A stretch of 55,520 bases of DNA from Bodo saltans. Taxonomy: Eukaryota > Euglenozoa > Kinetoplastea > Eubodonida > Bodonidae. The stretch covers positions 7,589 to 63,108 of the forward strand of contig CYKH01001117.1 of assembly GCA_001460835.1 (NCBI GenBank). The letters run 5' to 3'. Made by a program: the position numbers and the translations under genes. This document shows, piece after piece, positions 33,480 through 43,268 of this stretch (position 1 is the first letter of the stretch; every line of letters begins with the position of its first letter). The notes under the pieces are model-generated. The model saw only the letters and a program-made list of their open reading frames with translations. It did not search any database and was not told where the DNA came from.

Positions 33480-36400
33480 ATGACCTCCTGTGATAGTTAC
33501 GGGTATTTTAGATGTAACTTGGTTGTTGTGTTGTCGTTATTACTCACGGTCTCTATTTTGCGTGCGACCGTGAGTGAATCGACGTTGAACCAATCACAGT
33601 TGTGCGGCAACAGTTTCATTGTTCTTCAGTCAAACAGCATGTACGCGTTTGTGGGTTGCAATTGGTCGAGTTTGCTGCCCACATTGAGCTATGCAAGCTG
33701 CCTGAGCAACGTCACCATCAACGTTGTGAACTCCGATGGCTTGCCAATTTTTCAAGGGCCAAAATCATGTTTCTGTGAGGATGGAGGCATCCTCCAATAC
33801 GTGATTGAAAATACACACACCGCCCACGCCAGTCCGCAGCCTGCATCTCAGTCTCTGATACAGATTGGGAGCGGCTGTGTCGAGAGTTTTAGCTTCTGCG
33901 CTAGCAACTCTAAACTGTCTTTTAATGTTTCTGCGGCTGATTTATTTATTGTTTATGCGACGTGGTCTCCACTTCTCAAAGCCAATTTTAGCATAGTGGT
34001 CACGAACACGACGCTTGAACTCTTTGCTTATCCAAAACAGGACGTCCGGTCAAGGTGCGGAGTATTTTGTTTCGAGAGTTTCACTCCGTCCGACATACTT
34101 AATTATACGGGCCGTATTAGGATCGTGTTCAACAGCACTGTGTTTTCCATCATTGAGGTTGGGTACTTCCCAACTCTGTATGCTTACGAGGCTGCGACAG
34201 TTTGGATTGACGGCAAGAACACAACAGTCCCATCGATTCATCTCCAAGTTCATGCCGGTGGCTTGAAAGATCCGGGTTTTCGTATTTCATTCGTAGGCAT
34301 CGATTCGAATGACAACAACGAGACACAGTTCAATGGATACGGAGTGCTTCTTCTCCGCGGCACCAGTGAAAATAATGCAGCATCAATTGCTGACTTGCAC
34401 ATAGAAATCATCGGAAGTGCCGACAGCAATTACGTCCTCGCAGACCTTCAAGCATCATCAGTTGCTGCACTCATTTTCATCGATCGAATGCGAGAAATCA
34501 CTAACGCTCGATTTAGATTGGAAGACTTCCATGTTAAATCAAGACTCGGTGCACCGCTCAATTCGTCTGAGCTGCGGTCGGTAAGCGCGCTTCAAATATC
34601 AGCAACGGAAATCATCAGAAACCTCACTGCAACTGCCCGTCACATAGTGATTTACGCTGCAACATTTAGCGGTGTGCGACCAAATAACAGCCTTTCCAAA
34701 TTGCAAGGTGCTGTGACAACCTGTCTGTCTTTGAAAGGCTCTGTTGCTGATGCAACTGTGGACTTGCACGAAATTGATGTACGGGCAGTTTTTGAAAACG
34801 GTACGTTACCACTTCTCAATGGAGTTGCATATCTTCTTGTGGCCGCTTCCGTCGTTGACTTTCACGCATCAACACCACTTGTATTTAGATCCCTCTTCAT
34901 GATCGTGAACTCGTCGATCGCGGCTTCATTCAAAGCAGCCGTTCCTCAGTCAGCTCTTTTTGCATTCGTCGGCATTGTAACCGCGCTAGTTCACGCCCCA
35001 ACAAATTTCACCGATAGTTCCCTGACAGTTATTGAAAGTACTTCCACATCATCAGCTGTCGAGTTCACTAACACGCATGTCTCTGTTGTAACTTCGATTA
35101 TTGTTCTTCAAAACACCCTCAGCGCAATGGTTGTTTACATCCCAAGTATGAGTATTATCGTTACTCTTGCGACTAGCACGCGGTTGTACCTGGGAGCAAC
35201 CCAATCGACAAACACTGATCTATCGCTGAACTTCAACCGCGTTCAAATAGTATCGCACAGCAGCACGGATATGCCTTGTCACGCACTGTTGCCTTCATCT
35301 GGCCTCACGCTCAGAATCGAGGCTTCAAACTTGACGCAAAATCACTTAAGCGTAGATGCATTCTTGTGCGGGACCAAATTGTGTTCGTTTAAAGAGTCAT
35401 ATTTTCGTTTACAAAACTACGATGGCGAAGGTGCATTTATTGCTGTTGCCGCAGGTTTGCAGTTGGTGTCAACAACGATCATTGTGAGCGACTCAAGTTT
35501 TTCGAGTCCCGATGTGACTGGACTGATTGGATACAGCACACAAACAACCGCTGATCAGCACTTCAACATTTCAAGCAGCTCCACATTTATGTTTCAGAGA
35601 GTCAACGCTTCAGGATTTCCAACGTTGTTTGAGGGTGTCGCTTGTCCACCAGGCTCCACGAGCCCACAACTCCTAATCACATTGGAGTGTTTGCGATGGA
35701 ACGATAATGCCATTCCAAACGACAAGCTAGTGCTGAAGGGATCTGAATGCGCTCATGTGACGCGCCGGCGAGTGCAAGGGTGCCCAAATCTACCCTCATC
35801 GAGCCCATCCCTCACACTCGAGCTACCACCTCCACAAACAAGTGCGCCAAGCGCAGCTGCAGCACTGGTAAGCAACGAAGTATCAACCACCGTCGCTGTT
35901 CTGGTGTCACTGAGCACTGTCTTTTCGGTTGCATCTGCGGGTGGTCCACTGTCGCAGTCGTTGATTGCTATTGGGCAGTCACAATGTGCTCCGCACGCAG
36001 TGAAAGAGTCCACCAAGGGTGGTCGTTTCTTAGTGTCACCGTTTTACGCTCTCGGAGATCATGCGATCGTTTACGGCAATGCGGGTCTCATCGCATGCAT
36101 TATCGCCATGCAACTCGCTGCGGTGCGCTACTTTCGAACGCAAGCACTGTCTGTCGACGATTCAATGATGAGACTTGAACGCCCCACTGGACATCCCACT
36201 AGCTCTGCACTATCACCAGAAGTGCGTGCACGCTTTCCAAATGTGGCGATCCTTGCAGGTGGTCTTGGGCTGCAAGGGTTGGCTAGCACGTCACTGCGTA
36301 TGACGTTTAGTGATGCAGATTCACCTGCATCCATTGTAACTGGTGTTTTTGGCCTTAGCGCAACTGTTGCCGGTCTAGTTGGCTGGCGCTTGGCCGAACG

Positions 36401-37268
36401 CAGCAAAACCGCACGAACAATGCGGTTCCGCCCATACCGTGTGCCGGAGGTACGCAAGTCGTTCCTACCCCCGTATTTGTTACCGCTGGGTCGTTGGCTC
36501 CCCGATGAAGCGACGGCGACGCATGGAAAGCTACGCAGCTCGGTTCGTGCAGGATGTGAATGGCTTGGGTCGTACACATCGATCTACGCCCTATTTGTCA
36601 GCACGTTCGCCGCGATTCCCTTGCCAACAGACTACTGCTTGGGTATCTGGGTTCCACTGTCGCTTGTGTCGGCAGCCTGCTGCGTTGTGGCGTTAAAATT
36701 CCGCCCTGCCCGCGTGCCGATTGTTGATGTGTTCAATGGTCTTTGCTTTGGATCATCTGCTGGGCTGCAGCTCACTAGTGGAATTGTGGCAGAGCAGGAA
36801 ATCAATGGTGAGCCATTTGGAGGCTCTGCTGCGCTGCTGGTGGGATTGACGCTGATCTACACGGCAAGCACAGTGCTACGAGGCGTCCACTCAGGGATTG
36901 TGTTTCTTTGGGAACGACAGTTCCGCACCGCAGAAAATAATTTTTCACCACCGCAAAGTAATGCGATAGATGCTCGGAAACTCAGAGATTCGAACTTAAA
37001 GAGAGCAGGTACCCCTCGACACGCTAAAGGTGGCGAGTTAGAATCGCCGACAATTGACAGTTTGTTTCTGTACGAAACTCAGGAGACGTGGACACAAGGC
37101 GTAACCTTATTGCAGTTAGAAGAGCAGAGGGAGCGCAAGCGAAACGTGCGACACCAACATCATTGGTCAGCGGAAGAACTTGTACCACCGCTGTCCCACG
37201 ATGACGTGATGCACAACTTGTCAAATCTTGTCGCGGCTGCGTCAAGAACCCAACATGATCGACGCTAG
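33480..37268 (+). CDS. Large secreted-entry, polytopic surface-type membrane glycoprotein
   Basis: A 1,262-residue protein of unknown function. An N-terminal hydrophobic stretch (LVVVLSLLLTVSIL, about residues 15-30) looks like a signal peptide. About 730 residues of ectodomain follow, with many N-x-S/T sites, scattered Cys, and repeated strand-rich patterns suggestive of a beta-helix. A Pro-rich hinge then leads to a C-terminal region with roughly seven or eight hydrophobic segments between about 35,870 and 36,920, followed by a charged tail. The layout of signal, beta-repeat ectodomain and polytopic C-terminus resembles T. cruzi dispersed gene family 1 proteins, but homology cannot be claimed from the sequence alone. 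The ATG at 33480 directly precedes the signal peptide; the upstream TTG at 33462 is not a credible start. Confidence 0.8.
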   Translation: MTSCDSYGYFRCNLVVVLSLLLTVSILRATVSESTLNQSQLCGNSFIVLQSNSMYAFVGCNWSSLLPTLSYASCLSNVTINVVNSDGLPIFQGPKSCFCEDGGILQYVIENTHTAHASPQPASQSLIQIGSGCVESFSFCASNSKLSFNVSAADLFIVYATWSPLLKANFSIVVTNTTLELFAYPKQDVRSRCGVFCFESFTPSDILNYTGRIRIVFNSTVFSIIEVGYFPTLYAYEAATVWIDGKNTTVPSIHLQVHAGGLKDPGFRISFVGIDSNDNNETQFNGYGVLLLRGTSENNAASIADLHIEIIGSADSNYVLADLQASSVAALIFIDRMREITNARFRLEDFHVKSRLGAPLNSSELRSVSALQISATEIIRNLTATARHIVIYAATFSGVRPNNSLSKLQGAVTTCLSLKGSVADATVDLHEIDVRAVFENGTLPLLNGVAYLLVAASVVDFHASTPLVFRSLFMIVNSSIAASFKAAVPQSALFAFVGIVTALVHAPTNFTDSSLTVIESTSTSSAVEFTNTHVSVVTSIIVLQNTLSAMVVYIPSMSIIVTLATSTRLYLGATQSTNTDLSLNFNRVQIVSHSSTDMPCHALLPSSGLTLRIEASNLTQNHLSVDAFLCGTKLCSFKESYFRLQNYDGEGAFIAVAAGLQLVSTTIIVSDSSFSSPDVTGLIGYSTQTTADQHFNISSSSTFMFQRVNASGFPTLFEGVACPPGSTSPQLLITLECLRWNDNAIPNDKLVLKGSECAHVTRRRVQGCPNLPSSSPSLTLELPPPQTSAPSAAAALVSNEVSTTVAVLVSLSTVFSVASAGGPLSQSLIAIGQSQCAPHAVKESTKGGRFLVSPFYALGDHAIVYGNAGLIACIIAMQLAAVRYFRTQALSVDDSMMRLERPTGHPTSSALSPEVRARFPNVAILAGGLGLQGLASTSLRMTFSDADSPASIVTGVFGLSATVAGLVGWRLAERSKTARTMRFRPYRVPEVRKSFLPPYLLPLGRWLPDEATATHGKLRSSVRAGCEWLGSYTSIYALFVSTFAAIPLPTDYCLGIWVPLSLVSAACCVVALKFRPARVPIVDVFNGLCFGSSAGLQLTSGIVAEQEINGEPFGGSAALLVGLTLIYTASTVLRGVHSGIVFLWERQFRTAENNFSPPQSNAIDARKLRDSNLKRAGTPRHAKGGELESPTIDSLFLYETQETWTQGVTLLQLEEQRERKRNVRHQHHWSAEELVPPLSHDDVMHNLSNLVAAASRTQHDRR

Positions 37269-37768
37269 AGAGCCAAGAGAGATGAAAAAAAGTTGAAAGT
37301 GAAAAAATTGAAAGTGAAAAAAAGCGAATAGAAACAGCGAAAAATGTCGAAGCAACGAGGAGTGAAAAAAACCCCGATGTAACTATGCAAAATTGTCATG
37401 CATAATTTCTCTCAAGTGTAAGAATTGAAGAAAAGCCCATACGCCCATGTTTTGTAAGTTAATCGCCATCACCAAACCATCCATAATGTACCACAAATAG
37501 AATACAGAATGCGCACGACCAACCACTTCTTCCCTTTCACTCATTTTATTCCACTTTGTAATATTGTCCCAATCCCAATCTGTGTCACACTCAATTTAGT
37601 GTGTTTTTATTTGTTGTTTGTGCGATTCTTTTTTTAAGTTGCGATCGTTGTGAGCTGAAGCGTCGCTTCATGTAACCACGCCCGTTTTCATCACACACAC
37701 ATATCATATGTATTCTTTCATAATTGTTAGATTGACGGCATTTTCTTCCAAAAAAAAAGAAGAAAAAA
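37269..37768. other. Intergenic region before the methyltransferase gene
   Basis: No supported gene. It starts with short direct repeats of GAAAGTGAAAAAA type just after the stop codon (about 37284-37323), then T-rich sequence. An A-rich stretch directly precedes the next ATG. Confidence 0.6.
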
Positions 37769-39544
37769 ATGGCCTCCAAACACAGCAGCCACTTGCGCCT
37801 TGTTGGCCGAGTTGAGCACGCACTTCGGACTCCAGATGCTGCCGATGTTCTTCTCATCATCCAAGACACCAACGATAGCTCAGGAGGAGAGACAACCAAG
37901 CCACAAAACGGTGTCACATTCGCCAAGAACCTCATCATGTTGCTACTTAAAGGAGACTGGGCACTCAGCTGCAACTTTGTCTGTCCTGGGGATGATATTG
38001 ACATCACTCGCTTCGACATTGAACGCAACGCTTCGCGGACGCCACTTGGGGGGGAGGGGCTTCGTATTGCCCTCCCCGGCTACGCAGCTGCTTCAGGAGG
38101 GCATAGCAATGGTTATTCGACGACATCCAACGCGCCTGATCTCGTTACTTGGGCGTCGTCGCAGTGCAAAACTGCGTTCCCCTCTACCACGCTGTGCATC
38201 ACACCGTCGTCCGCAACGGAGCTGATTGTGCTACGAAAGAAGCGCGTCGTCATCAATTTTGCAAATGTTGGCAATTTAGAGCTGATTGATGTTACGGATA
38301 AGGAACGAAGGGACATGCGTGCAGATCATTTTTTCCACAGCAGCTCTGCGGCAGGAGCAAGTGGTGGCGCTTCACAGCTTGGCCCGCCTGCACACCACTC
38401 TGCGGCCAAGTTCGGTGCGCAGCTTCAGCAGCAACGCACAGCGTCTCCGACAACCACCGGGGGCCGCGGTGCGGGGTCGTCACCTCTCAGAATTGGTGTA
38501 AGAGGTTCACGGCCTGCTTCACCCACTAGGTTGAACAATACTCTGGGGAATGGAGTCGCTGGTAAGAATTGCTACGCATCGATGGATAAGTATTATGATG
38601 TGCTTTTCGGTCAGAGCACTCGCATTAATCCCCGAGTAGCATTTGTTGAGCGATTGATTGGTCTTAAGAACAAAATCTTAGACGTCGGTTCCGGCAGTGG
38701 GTTGTACGCATTCATGCTGCGTGCACTCGGCACCACCAACGTCACTTGCGTCGAGAAGAGTCTTACCATGCTACAGATGCTGGAGGAGAAGAATCGCTTC
38801 TTTGAGCTGGTCGAAGGAGATGTGCCGGACCACCAACGGAAAGGCCGCCTTCGTGTGATCCCGGGGGACGTCGCCTCGTTCCGCCTTCCAGTTGTCGATC
38901 GATCGAGCGGGGAGGAGGGGTTTGAGGATTTTACCACCGTACTTTGCCTCTCGGTCCTATGTCTGCTTCCTTCCCTTCAAGCAGTCAAAGATGCGTTGCA
39001 CAGCATTAGTCTTCACACTCGCGTTGGAGGTCAACTGATTGTGTCGATTCCAAATGCGGACGCAATCGCACGCCGTGGAAACTTCCAATCACACGAGCGG
39101 TTTGTTGTCGACCGCGCCGCGTCAACACTCTGTGCAGGAGCAACGAGTGCTATGCCTAATGGGCATGTGGACACTGTCATGCAGACGATTATCCGACTCC
39201 CTCATCAGGGCGTCAGTGCAGACGGACGTTCTGTGCAGCCGTTTGCACGCTCCGGTGCGGCGCTTGCAGCGCAAGACGGCATCCCACGCAGGGAGATGAG
39301 ATTCCACGGCACTGCATTTCACCCAGGCAGCACCACCGAGGAGGGCATGTTCGTGTCGTTCCAAGAGCATACTGAGGAGCTGCTCCTTCCCACGGCATTA
39401 TTCGAGGATGCAGTGATTGGAGTTGGGTTCGAGATGGAGGGGCTCTTTGGCAATATGTGTGGCGCTACCTTCTCTCCTTTTGAATCGGAGGAACGCGTCT
39501 ATGTATTCCGACGATGCGAAGACCAGTTTGGAATGGCAGACTAG
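37769..39544 (+). CDS. SAM-dependent methyltransferase with N-terminal extension
   Basis: A 591-residue protein. Residues about 275-440 form a class I S-adenosylmethionine methyltransferase core. Motif I is ILDVGSGSGLYAF at 303-315. An acidic residue ending the second strand is in VTCVEKS, followed by GDVASF (motif II-like) and a late strand GGQLIVSIPNADA. The N-terminal 200 residues (GRVEHALRTPDAADVLLI, FVCPGDDIDITRFDIE) are of unknown fold, and a low-complexity linker joins the halves. After the core there is an insertion and a strand pair ending in VYVFRR. Substrate cannot be deduced; small-molecule, RNA and protein methyltransferases share this core. The ATG at 37769 follows an A-rich stretch. 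Confidence 0.8.
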   Translation: MASKHSSHLRLVGRVEHALRTPDAADVLLIIQDTNDSSGGETTKPQNGVTFAKNLIMLLLKGDWALSCNFVCPGDDIDITRFDIERNASRTPLGGEGLRIALPGYAAASGGHSNGYSTTSNAPDLVTWASSQCKTAFPSTTLCITPSSATELIVLRKKRVVINFANVGNLELIDVTDKERRDMRADHFFHSSSAAGASGGASQLGPPAHHSAAKFGAQLQQQRTASPTTTGGRGAGSSPLRIGVRGSRPASPTRLNNTLGNGVAGKNCYASMDKYYDVLFGQSTRINPRVAFVERLIGLKNKILDVGSGSGLYAFMLRALGTTNVTCVEKSLTMLQMLEEKNRFFELVEGDVPDHQRKGRLRVIPGDVASFRLPVVDRSSGEEGFEDFTTVLCLSVLCLLPSLQAVKDALHSISLHTRVGGQLIVSIPNADAIARRGNFQSHERFVVDRAASTLCAGATSAMPNGHVDTVMQTIIRLPHQGVSADGRSVQPFARSGAALAAQDGIPRREMRFHGTAFHPGSTTEEGMFVSFQEHTEELLLPTALFEDAVIGVGFEMEGLFGNMCGATFSPFESEERVYVFRRCEDQFGMAD

Positions 39545-39768
39545 ATATTTATGAGTGACAAAGAGTAACGCGCGTATGTGCAATGCTCGCGTTGTGTTGT
39601 CAACCGGAATGTAGACTTCCCGCATGAGGCCGTTCATGATGTACATTTCAATCCGAAAAAAATAATTCCGTCAGAGCTCGTGGTAGCCCCCTCGACACGT
39701 ACTCATCACATGTGATATTGTTTGCTCCGTTGTATCAAGCACCCATATTTTTTCCCCTCACACCGCGC

Positions 39769-41940
39769 ATGGCCTGGCGAGTACGCGTCGCGGGCCTTGC
39801 GTCGTTAGATCTGCTGCCCACGTCCTCATCATGGACTCAAAACATCGCGGTAGCCGCTAGACTGGCAAGTTGCCACTGTGGCGTCACTAGTAGCTCCTCG
39901 AGCTCAATGATGACTGTGCCGCTCTACCAAGCTAGGCGGTGGTGCTCAACAGCGCCCGTCTATGCTTCGAATTTACTGACTGTGCAGCACAAGCTGGAGG
40001 TGAAGGCTCCCATGGGATGCCCACGCTCTCACGACGACCTCCGTCGACTGACATCGTTTCCCAAAGAAAGAATCCGAAATTTCTCCATCATTGCACACAT
40101 TGACCACGGTAAGACAACGTTGAGCGACGCAATTCTGCGACGCACCGGCGTGCTCACTGCGGACGGTGCGGTGGGCACGTACATGGACAAACTACAAGTA
40201 GAGCGAGAACGTGGCATCACGATCAAAGCACAGACCTGCTCCATGTTTGTGCACTATAAAGGAGAGGACTATTTGATGAACCTAATCGATACCCCAGGCC
40301 ACGTAGACTTCCAATACGAAGTCTCTCGTTCCTTGGGTGCGTCAGAAGGCGCGTTGCTTTTAGTTGATGCATCACAAGGCATTGAAGCACAGACGATGGC
40401 GAATTTTTACCTTGCACTAGAAAACAACCTGACCATTGTCCCCGCCCTCACAAAACTTGATACTGTGATGGGCGATGAGCCTGTCGAGGCAGTCATGCAG
40501 CAATTGGAAGATGCGACTGGTCTCTTACGCAGTGAGGTGCTCCTGACCAGTGCGCGGCAAAAGCTTGGCGTTGAAGCCGCACTTGAAGCAATCATTGATC
40601 GGGTCCCACCTCCCAGTGGAAAGAGTAGCACACATCCGGGAAGTGTTTCCGCTAGTGGCACGTTGACAGTGAGCTCCGGTGATGTGCCGCTGCGAGCGTT
40701 GCTCTTTGACTGCTGGACGCTCAAGGACGCCAAGGGCGTGGAGGGTATTATGTGCCTGGTGCGAGTGGTGGACGGTGAGGCGTCGAGCAAGACGGTCGCC
40801 TCGTTTTTGCATTCCAAGAAACGATATCCTGTGAGGGAGGTCGGCATTATGCACCCCGAGCCGTGCCCAGTGGGATGCCTCACATCTGGAATGGTTGGCT
40901 ACTTGTTCATTGTGGGTATTCAACGGTCAGATGTCATGATCGGTGATACCATCTCGTCCGCTTTGCATAACATTGAGCCAATTCCTGGCTTCCGAACCGT
41001 CAAACCGGTCGTCTTTGCCGGCTTCTTTCCAGATGAAGGAGATCAAGTCTCGCATCTGCGGGAGTCTGTTGACGGACTTCGTGTGACAGATCCGAGTGTC
41101 ACCTGCACATCGCTCGAGTGTCCTGCCCTTGGCCCTGGCATTCAGCTTGGATTCCTCGGTATGCTGCACATGAAGGTATTTCAGGAGCGGCTCTTCGCTG
41201 AGTTTTCACGCAAAGTGCTCGTCACCCCTCCCCAAGTGCAGTACCGTTACCTTGACAAAGAGGGAAAACATCACGAACTGACTGTGTTCAACTGGAAATG
41301 GGGTCATGAGGGTGCTGCATCCTACGAGGAACCTTGGATTCGTGCGGTGTTGATTATGCCGATTGAGCACTTTGGCGTCATCAACGGAGAAGCTCTTCAA
41401 AACTTTAGAGCCGAACAGTTAGACATGAAGCCGGTGGACGGGACCCGCGTCTCTGTCAGGTATCGCATGCCGCTGGCAGAGTTAGCGCGTGGTTTCTTTG
41501 ATCGTGTCAAGTCACTAAGTCATGGCTACGCATCACTGGACTATGATGAGGTTGTGTACGAGCCTGCTGATTTGGTGAAGGTGGAAATTGTCATCAACAA
41601 GGCAACCATTAGTGCATTGAGCTGCATTTGCTCTCGCCAGGATAGCCAAGCTGTCGGGCGTCGAATTGTGAGCTCCCTCAAAGAAAACTTGACGCGAAGC
41701 TCCGTTGACTTGCCAATTCAAGCATATGTGTCTCAAAAGTGTATTGCCCGAGAGACGATTGGGGCGTACAAAAAAGATGTGACTGCCAAAATTCACGGCG
41801 GTGACCTTTCCCGCAAACAGAAGAAATGGGCAGATCAGAAGAAGGGCAAGGAGCGCATGGGGAAGAGAAGCTTTGGCACTGTGGCACTTGACCAGGACGT
41901 TCTGGCTGCAGCGATGGGAGCGTCGATGCACAATTCCTAG
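39769..41940 (+). CDS. GUF1: Mitochondrial elongation factor 4 (GUF1/LepA)
   Basis: A 723-residue translational GTPase. An N-terminal Arg/Ser-rich, acid-poor stretch of roughly 70-100 residues looks like a mitochondrial targeting sequence. The G domain follows, with AHIDHGKTT (G1), ERGITIKAQ (G2), DTPGHVDF (G3), TKLD in place of the usual NKxD (G4, 40450-40461) and TSARQ (G5). Downstream domains include the LepA-type YRTVK-like [14 protein letters not shown] and the LepA-specific C-terminus [20 protein letters not shown], then [12 protein letters not shown]4 binds mitochondrial ribosomes and is thought to reposition or rescue stalled translation. The frame opens with a GTG at 39712; the first ATG, at 39769, gives a suitable presequence. 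Confidence 0.93.
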   Translation: MAWRVRVAGLASLDLLPTSSSWTQNIAVAARLASCHCGVTSSSSSSMMTVPLYQARRWCSTAPVYASNLLTVQHKLEVKAPMGCPRSHDDLRRLTSFPKERIRNFSIIAHIDHGKTTLSDAILRRTGVLTADGAVGTYMDKLQVERERGITIKAQTCSMFVHYKGEDYLMNLIDTPGHVDFQYEVSRSLGASEGALLLVDASQGIEAQTMANFYLALENNLTIVPALTKLDTVMGDEPVEAVMQQLEDATGLLRSEVLLTSARQKLGVEAALEAIIDRVPPPSGKSSTHPGSVSASGTLTVSSGDVPLRALLFDCWTLKDAKGVEGIMCLVRVVDGEASSKTVASFLHSKKRYPVREVGIMHPEPCPVGCLTSGMVGYLFIVGIQRSDVMIGDTISSALHNIEPIPGFRTVKPVVFAGFFPDEGDQVSHLRESVDGLRVTDPSVTCTSLECPALGPGIQLGFLGMLHMKVFQERLFAEFSRKVLVTPPQVQYRYLDKEGKHHELTVFNWKWGHEGAASYEEPWIRAVLIMPIEHFGVINGEALQNFRAEQLDMKPVDGTRVSVRYRMPLAELARGFFDRVKSLSHGYASLDYDEVVYEPADLVKVEIVINKATISALSCICSRQDSQAVGRRIVSSLKENLTRSSVDLPIQAYVSQKCIARETIGAYKKDVTAKIHGGDLSRKQKKWADQKKGKERMGKRSFGTVALDQDVLAAAMGASMHNS

Positions 41941-42090
41941 TTACCTTGTTGTTTAAAATGTGAATTCAATCCTATCTTCTTAAACCTTGATTCGGCGGGT
42001 TGGCCAATACGTACTACCTGTCCTGTGTTGTTGTTGTTTTAACGTGTCACACACACAGCAGTTTCCCCTCAGGTCAGGACTCTATTCTTC

Positions 42091-43035
42091 ATGCCCCGCG
42101 AAGACGAAGGCGACGCACTGATGGCGCAGGCGAAGGCCCACCACACAAAGTCTCTCACCAAGTGGAGCTCCGACTGGGACTCAGCGGCGTCTGCCTACGA
42201 AAAGGCTGCCCAAACCTTTACTCACTTAGGCGTTGACGAGAAAGCGAAGAATGCGTGGCTCCAGGCCTCCCACGCCCACGAGAAAGCAAAGAACCCTTTT
42301 TTTGCTGCGAAGGCAATCGAGTCATTGGCGAACTACTTGAAGGACAAGGCGGCGAAGAATGAGGAGATTGCCAAGGAGGTGTCAGAACTGTACGTCCGTG
42401 CCGCACGCATGTACGCCTTAGACGGCAAGCCTGAGCGACAGTCCGACGCGCTGGCGAAGGCAGCGAGGCTTGCCCCTGCTGGTGATGCCGCGTCAGCTGC
42501 CAAATTAGTGCTCCAGGGCCTCGATGCTCTTGAGGACAACGAGAAGCACCACTTGACGTTGGATCTGTACCGCAGCGTTGTACTCCTTCAGGTTCGCGGC
42601 AACCTGATTCTCGATGCAATCACGACACTTAAGCGCGAAGTGAAAACATTTGAGAAGCTTCAACAGCCTCAGGGTGCAGCCAAGGCAGGCTTGGAAATCA
42701 TTGTGTTGTGCCTTGCTATCGGCGACTGGGTGCTTGCTGATCGAGAGTTCAAGTCGATGCAGGGTGACTTCTTTGGATTTGCTCACAGCAAAGAACAAAG
42801 CGCTGCATATGGCCTCATTAGTGCAATCGAGGAGCGTGATGAGGACGCACTGAAGGACGCCATCAAAGATAGCGCATTGCAGTTCATTATCCCCGAGATT
42901 AGCCGTATGGCCAAGAAGTTGACCATCAACTTGTCCAACGCACCGGCAGGAAAAAAGAAGTTGCAGAGCGCAGGGATGACGAGCAACGTTGCTAAGCCGG
43001 CTCAAGACGACGACGATGAGGATGACCTCAAGTAA
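42091..43035 (+). CDS. Gamma-SNAP (soluble NSF attachment protein)
   Basis: A 314-residue all-helical TPR-like protein, the normal length for gamma-SNAP. The N-terminus HHTKSLTKWSSDWDSAASAY followed by EKAAQTF is a strong match to gamma-SNAP rather than alpha-SNAP. The helical hairpins continue through AKNAWLQASHAHEKAKNPFF and the LEDNEKHHLTLDLYRS region. The tail is short and acidic (DDDDEDDLK), as in gamma-SNAPs. SNAPs recruit the ATPase NSF to SNARE complexes to recycle them after membrane fusion. A CT-rich tract with CAG at 42070-42072 lies just upstream, and the ATG at 42091 is the first downstream of it. Confidence 0.88.
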   Translation: MPREDEGDALMAQAKAHHTKSLTKWSSDWDSAASAYEKAAQTFTHLGVDEKAKNAWLQASHAHEKAKNPFFAAKAIESLANYLKDKAAKNEEIAKEVSELYVRAARMYALDGKPERQSDALAKAARLAPAGDAASAAKLVLQGLDALEDNEKHHLTLDLYRSVVLLQVRGNLILDAITTLKREVKTFEKLQQPQGAAKAGLEIIVLCLAIGDWVLADREFKSMQGDFFGFAHSKEQSAAYGLISAIEERDEDALKDAIKDSALQFIIPEISRMAKKLTINLSNAPAGKKKLQSAGMTSNVAKPAQDDDDEDDLK

Positions 43036-43268
43036 GACCGAGGCATGCGCTGTACAATGCAACGTACAAGCAAAAAAAAAGTGCTTTATGTTTTTTTTTT
43101 GAATGGACAGTGCACGTTTCGTGTCGTATCGTAAGTACAACGTCGAGTTCTGTTTCATTGGCGTGGAAACCCCCAAACAGTCATGTTTGCTGCCATTGTT
43201 TTAGCGATTTTCTCCTCAAAAGGCAAGTAAGACAGAAATCAAGCAAGAGAAAACAAACGTTGTATCAC

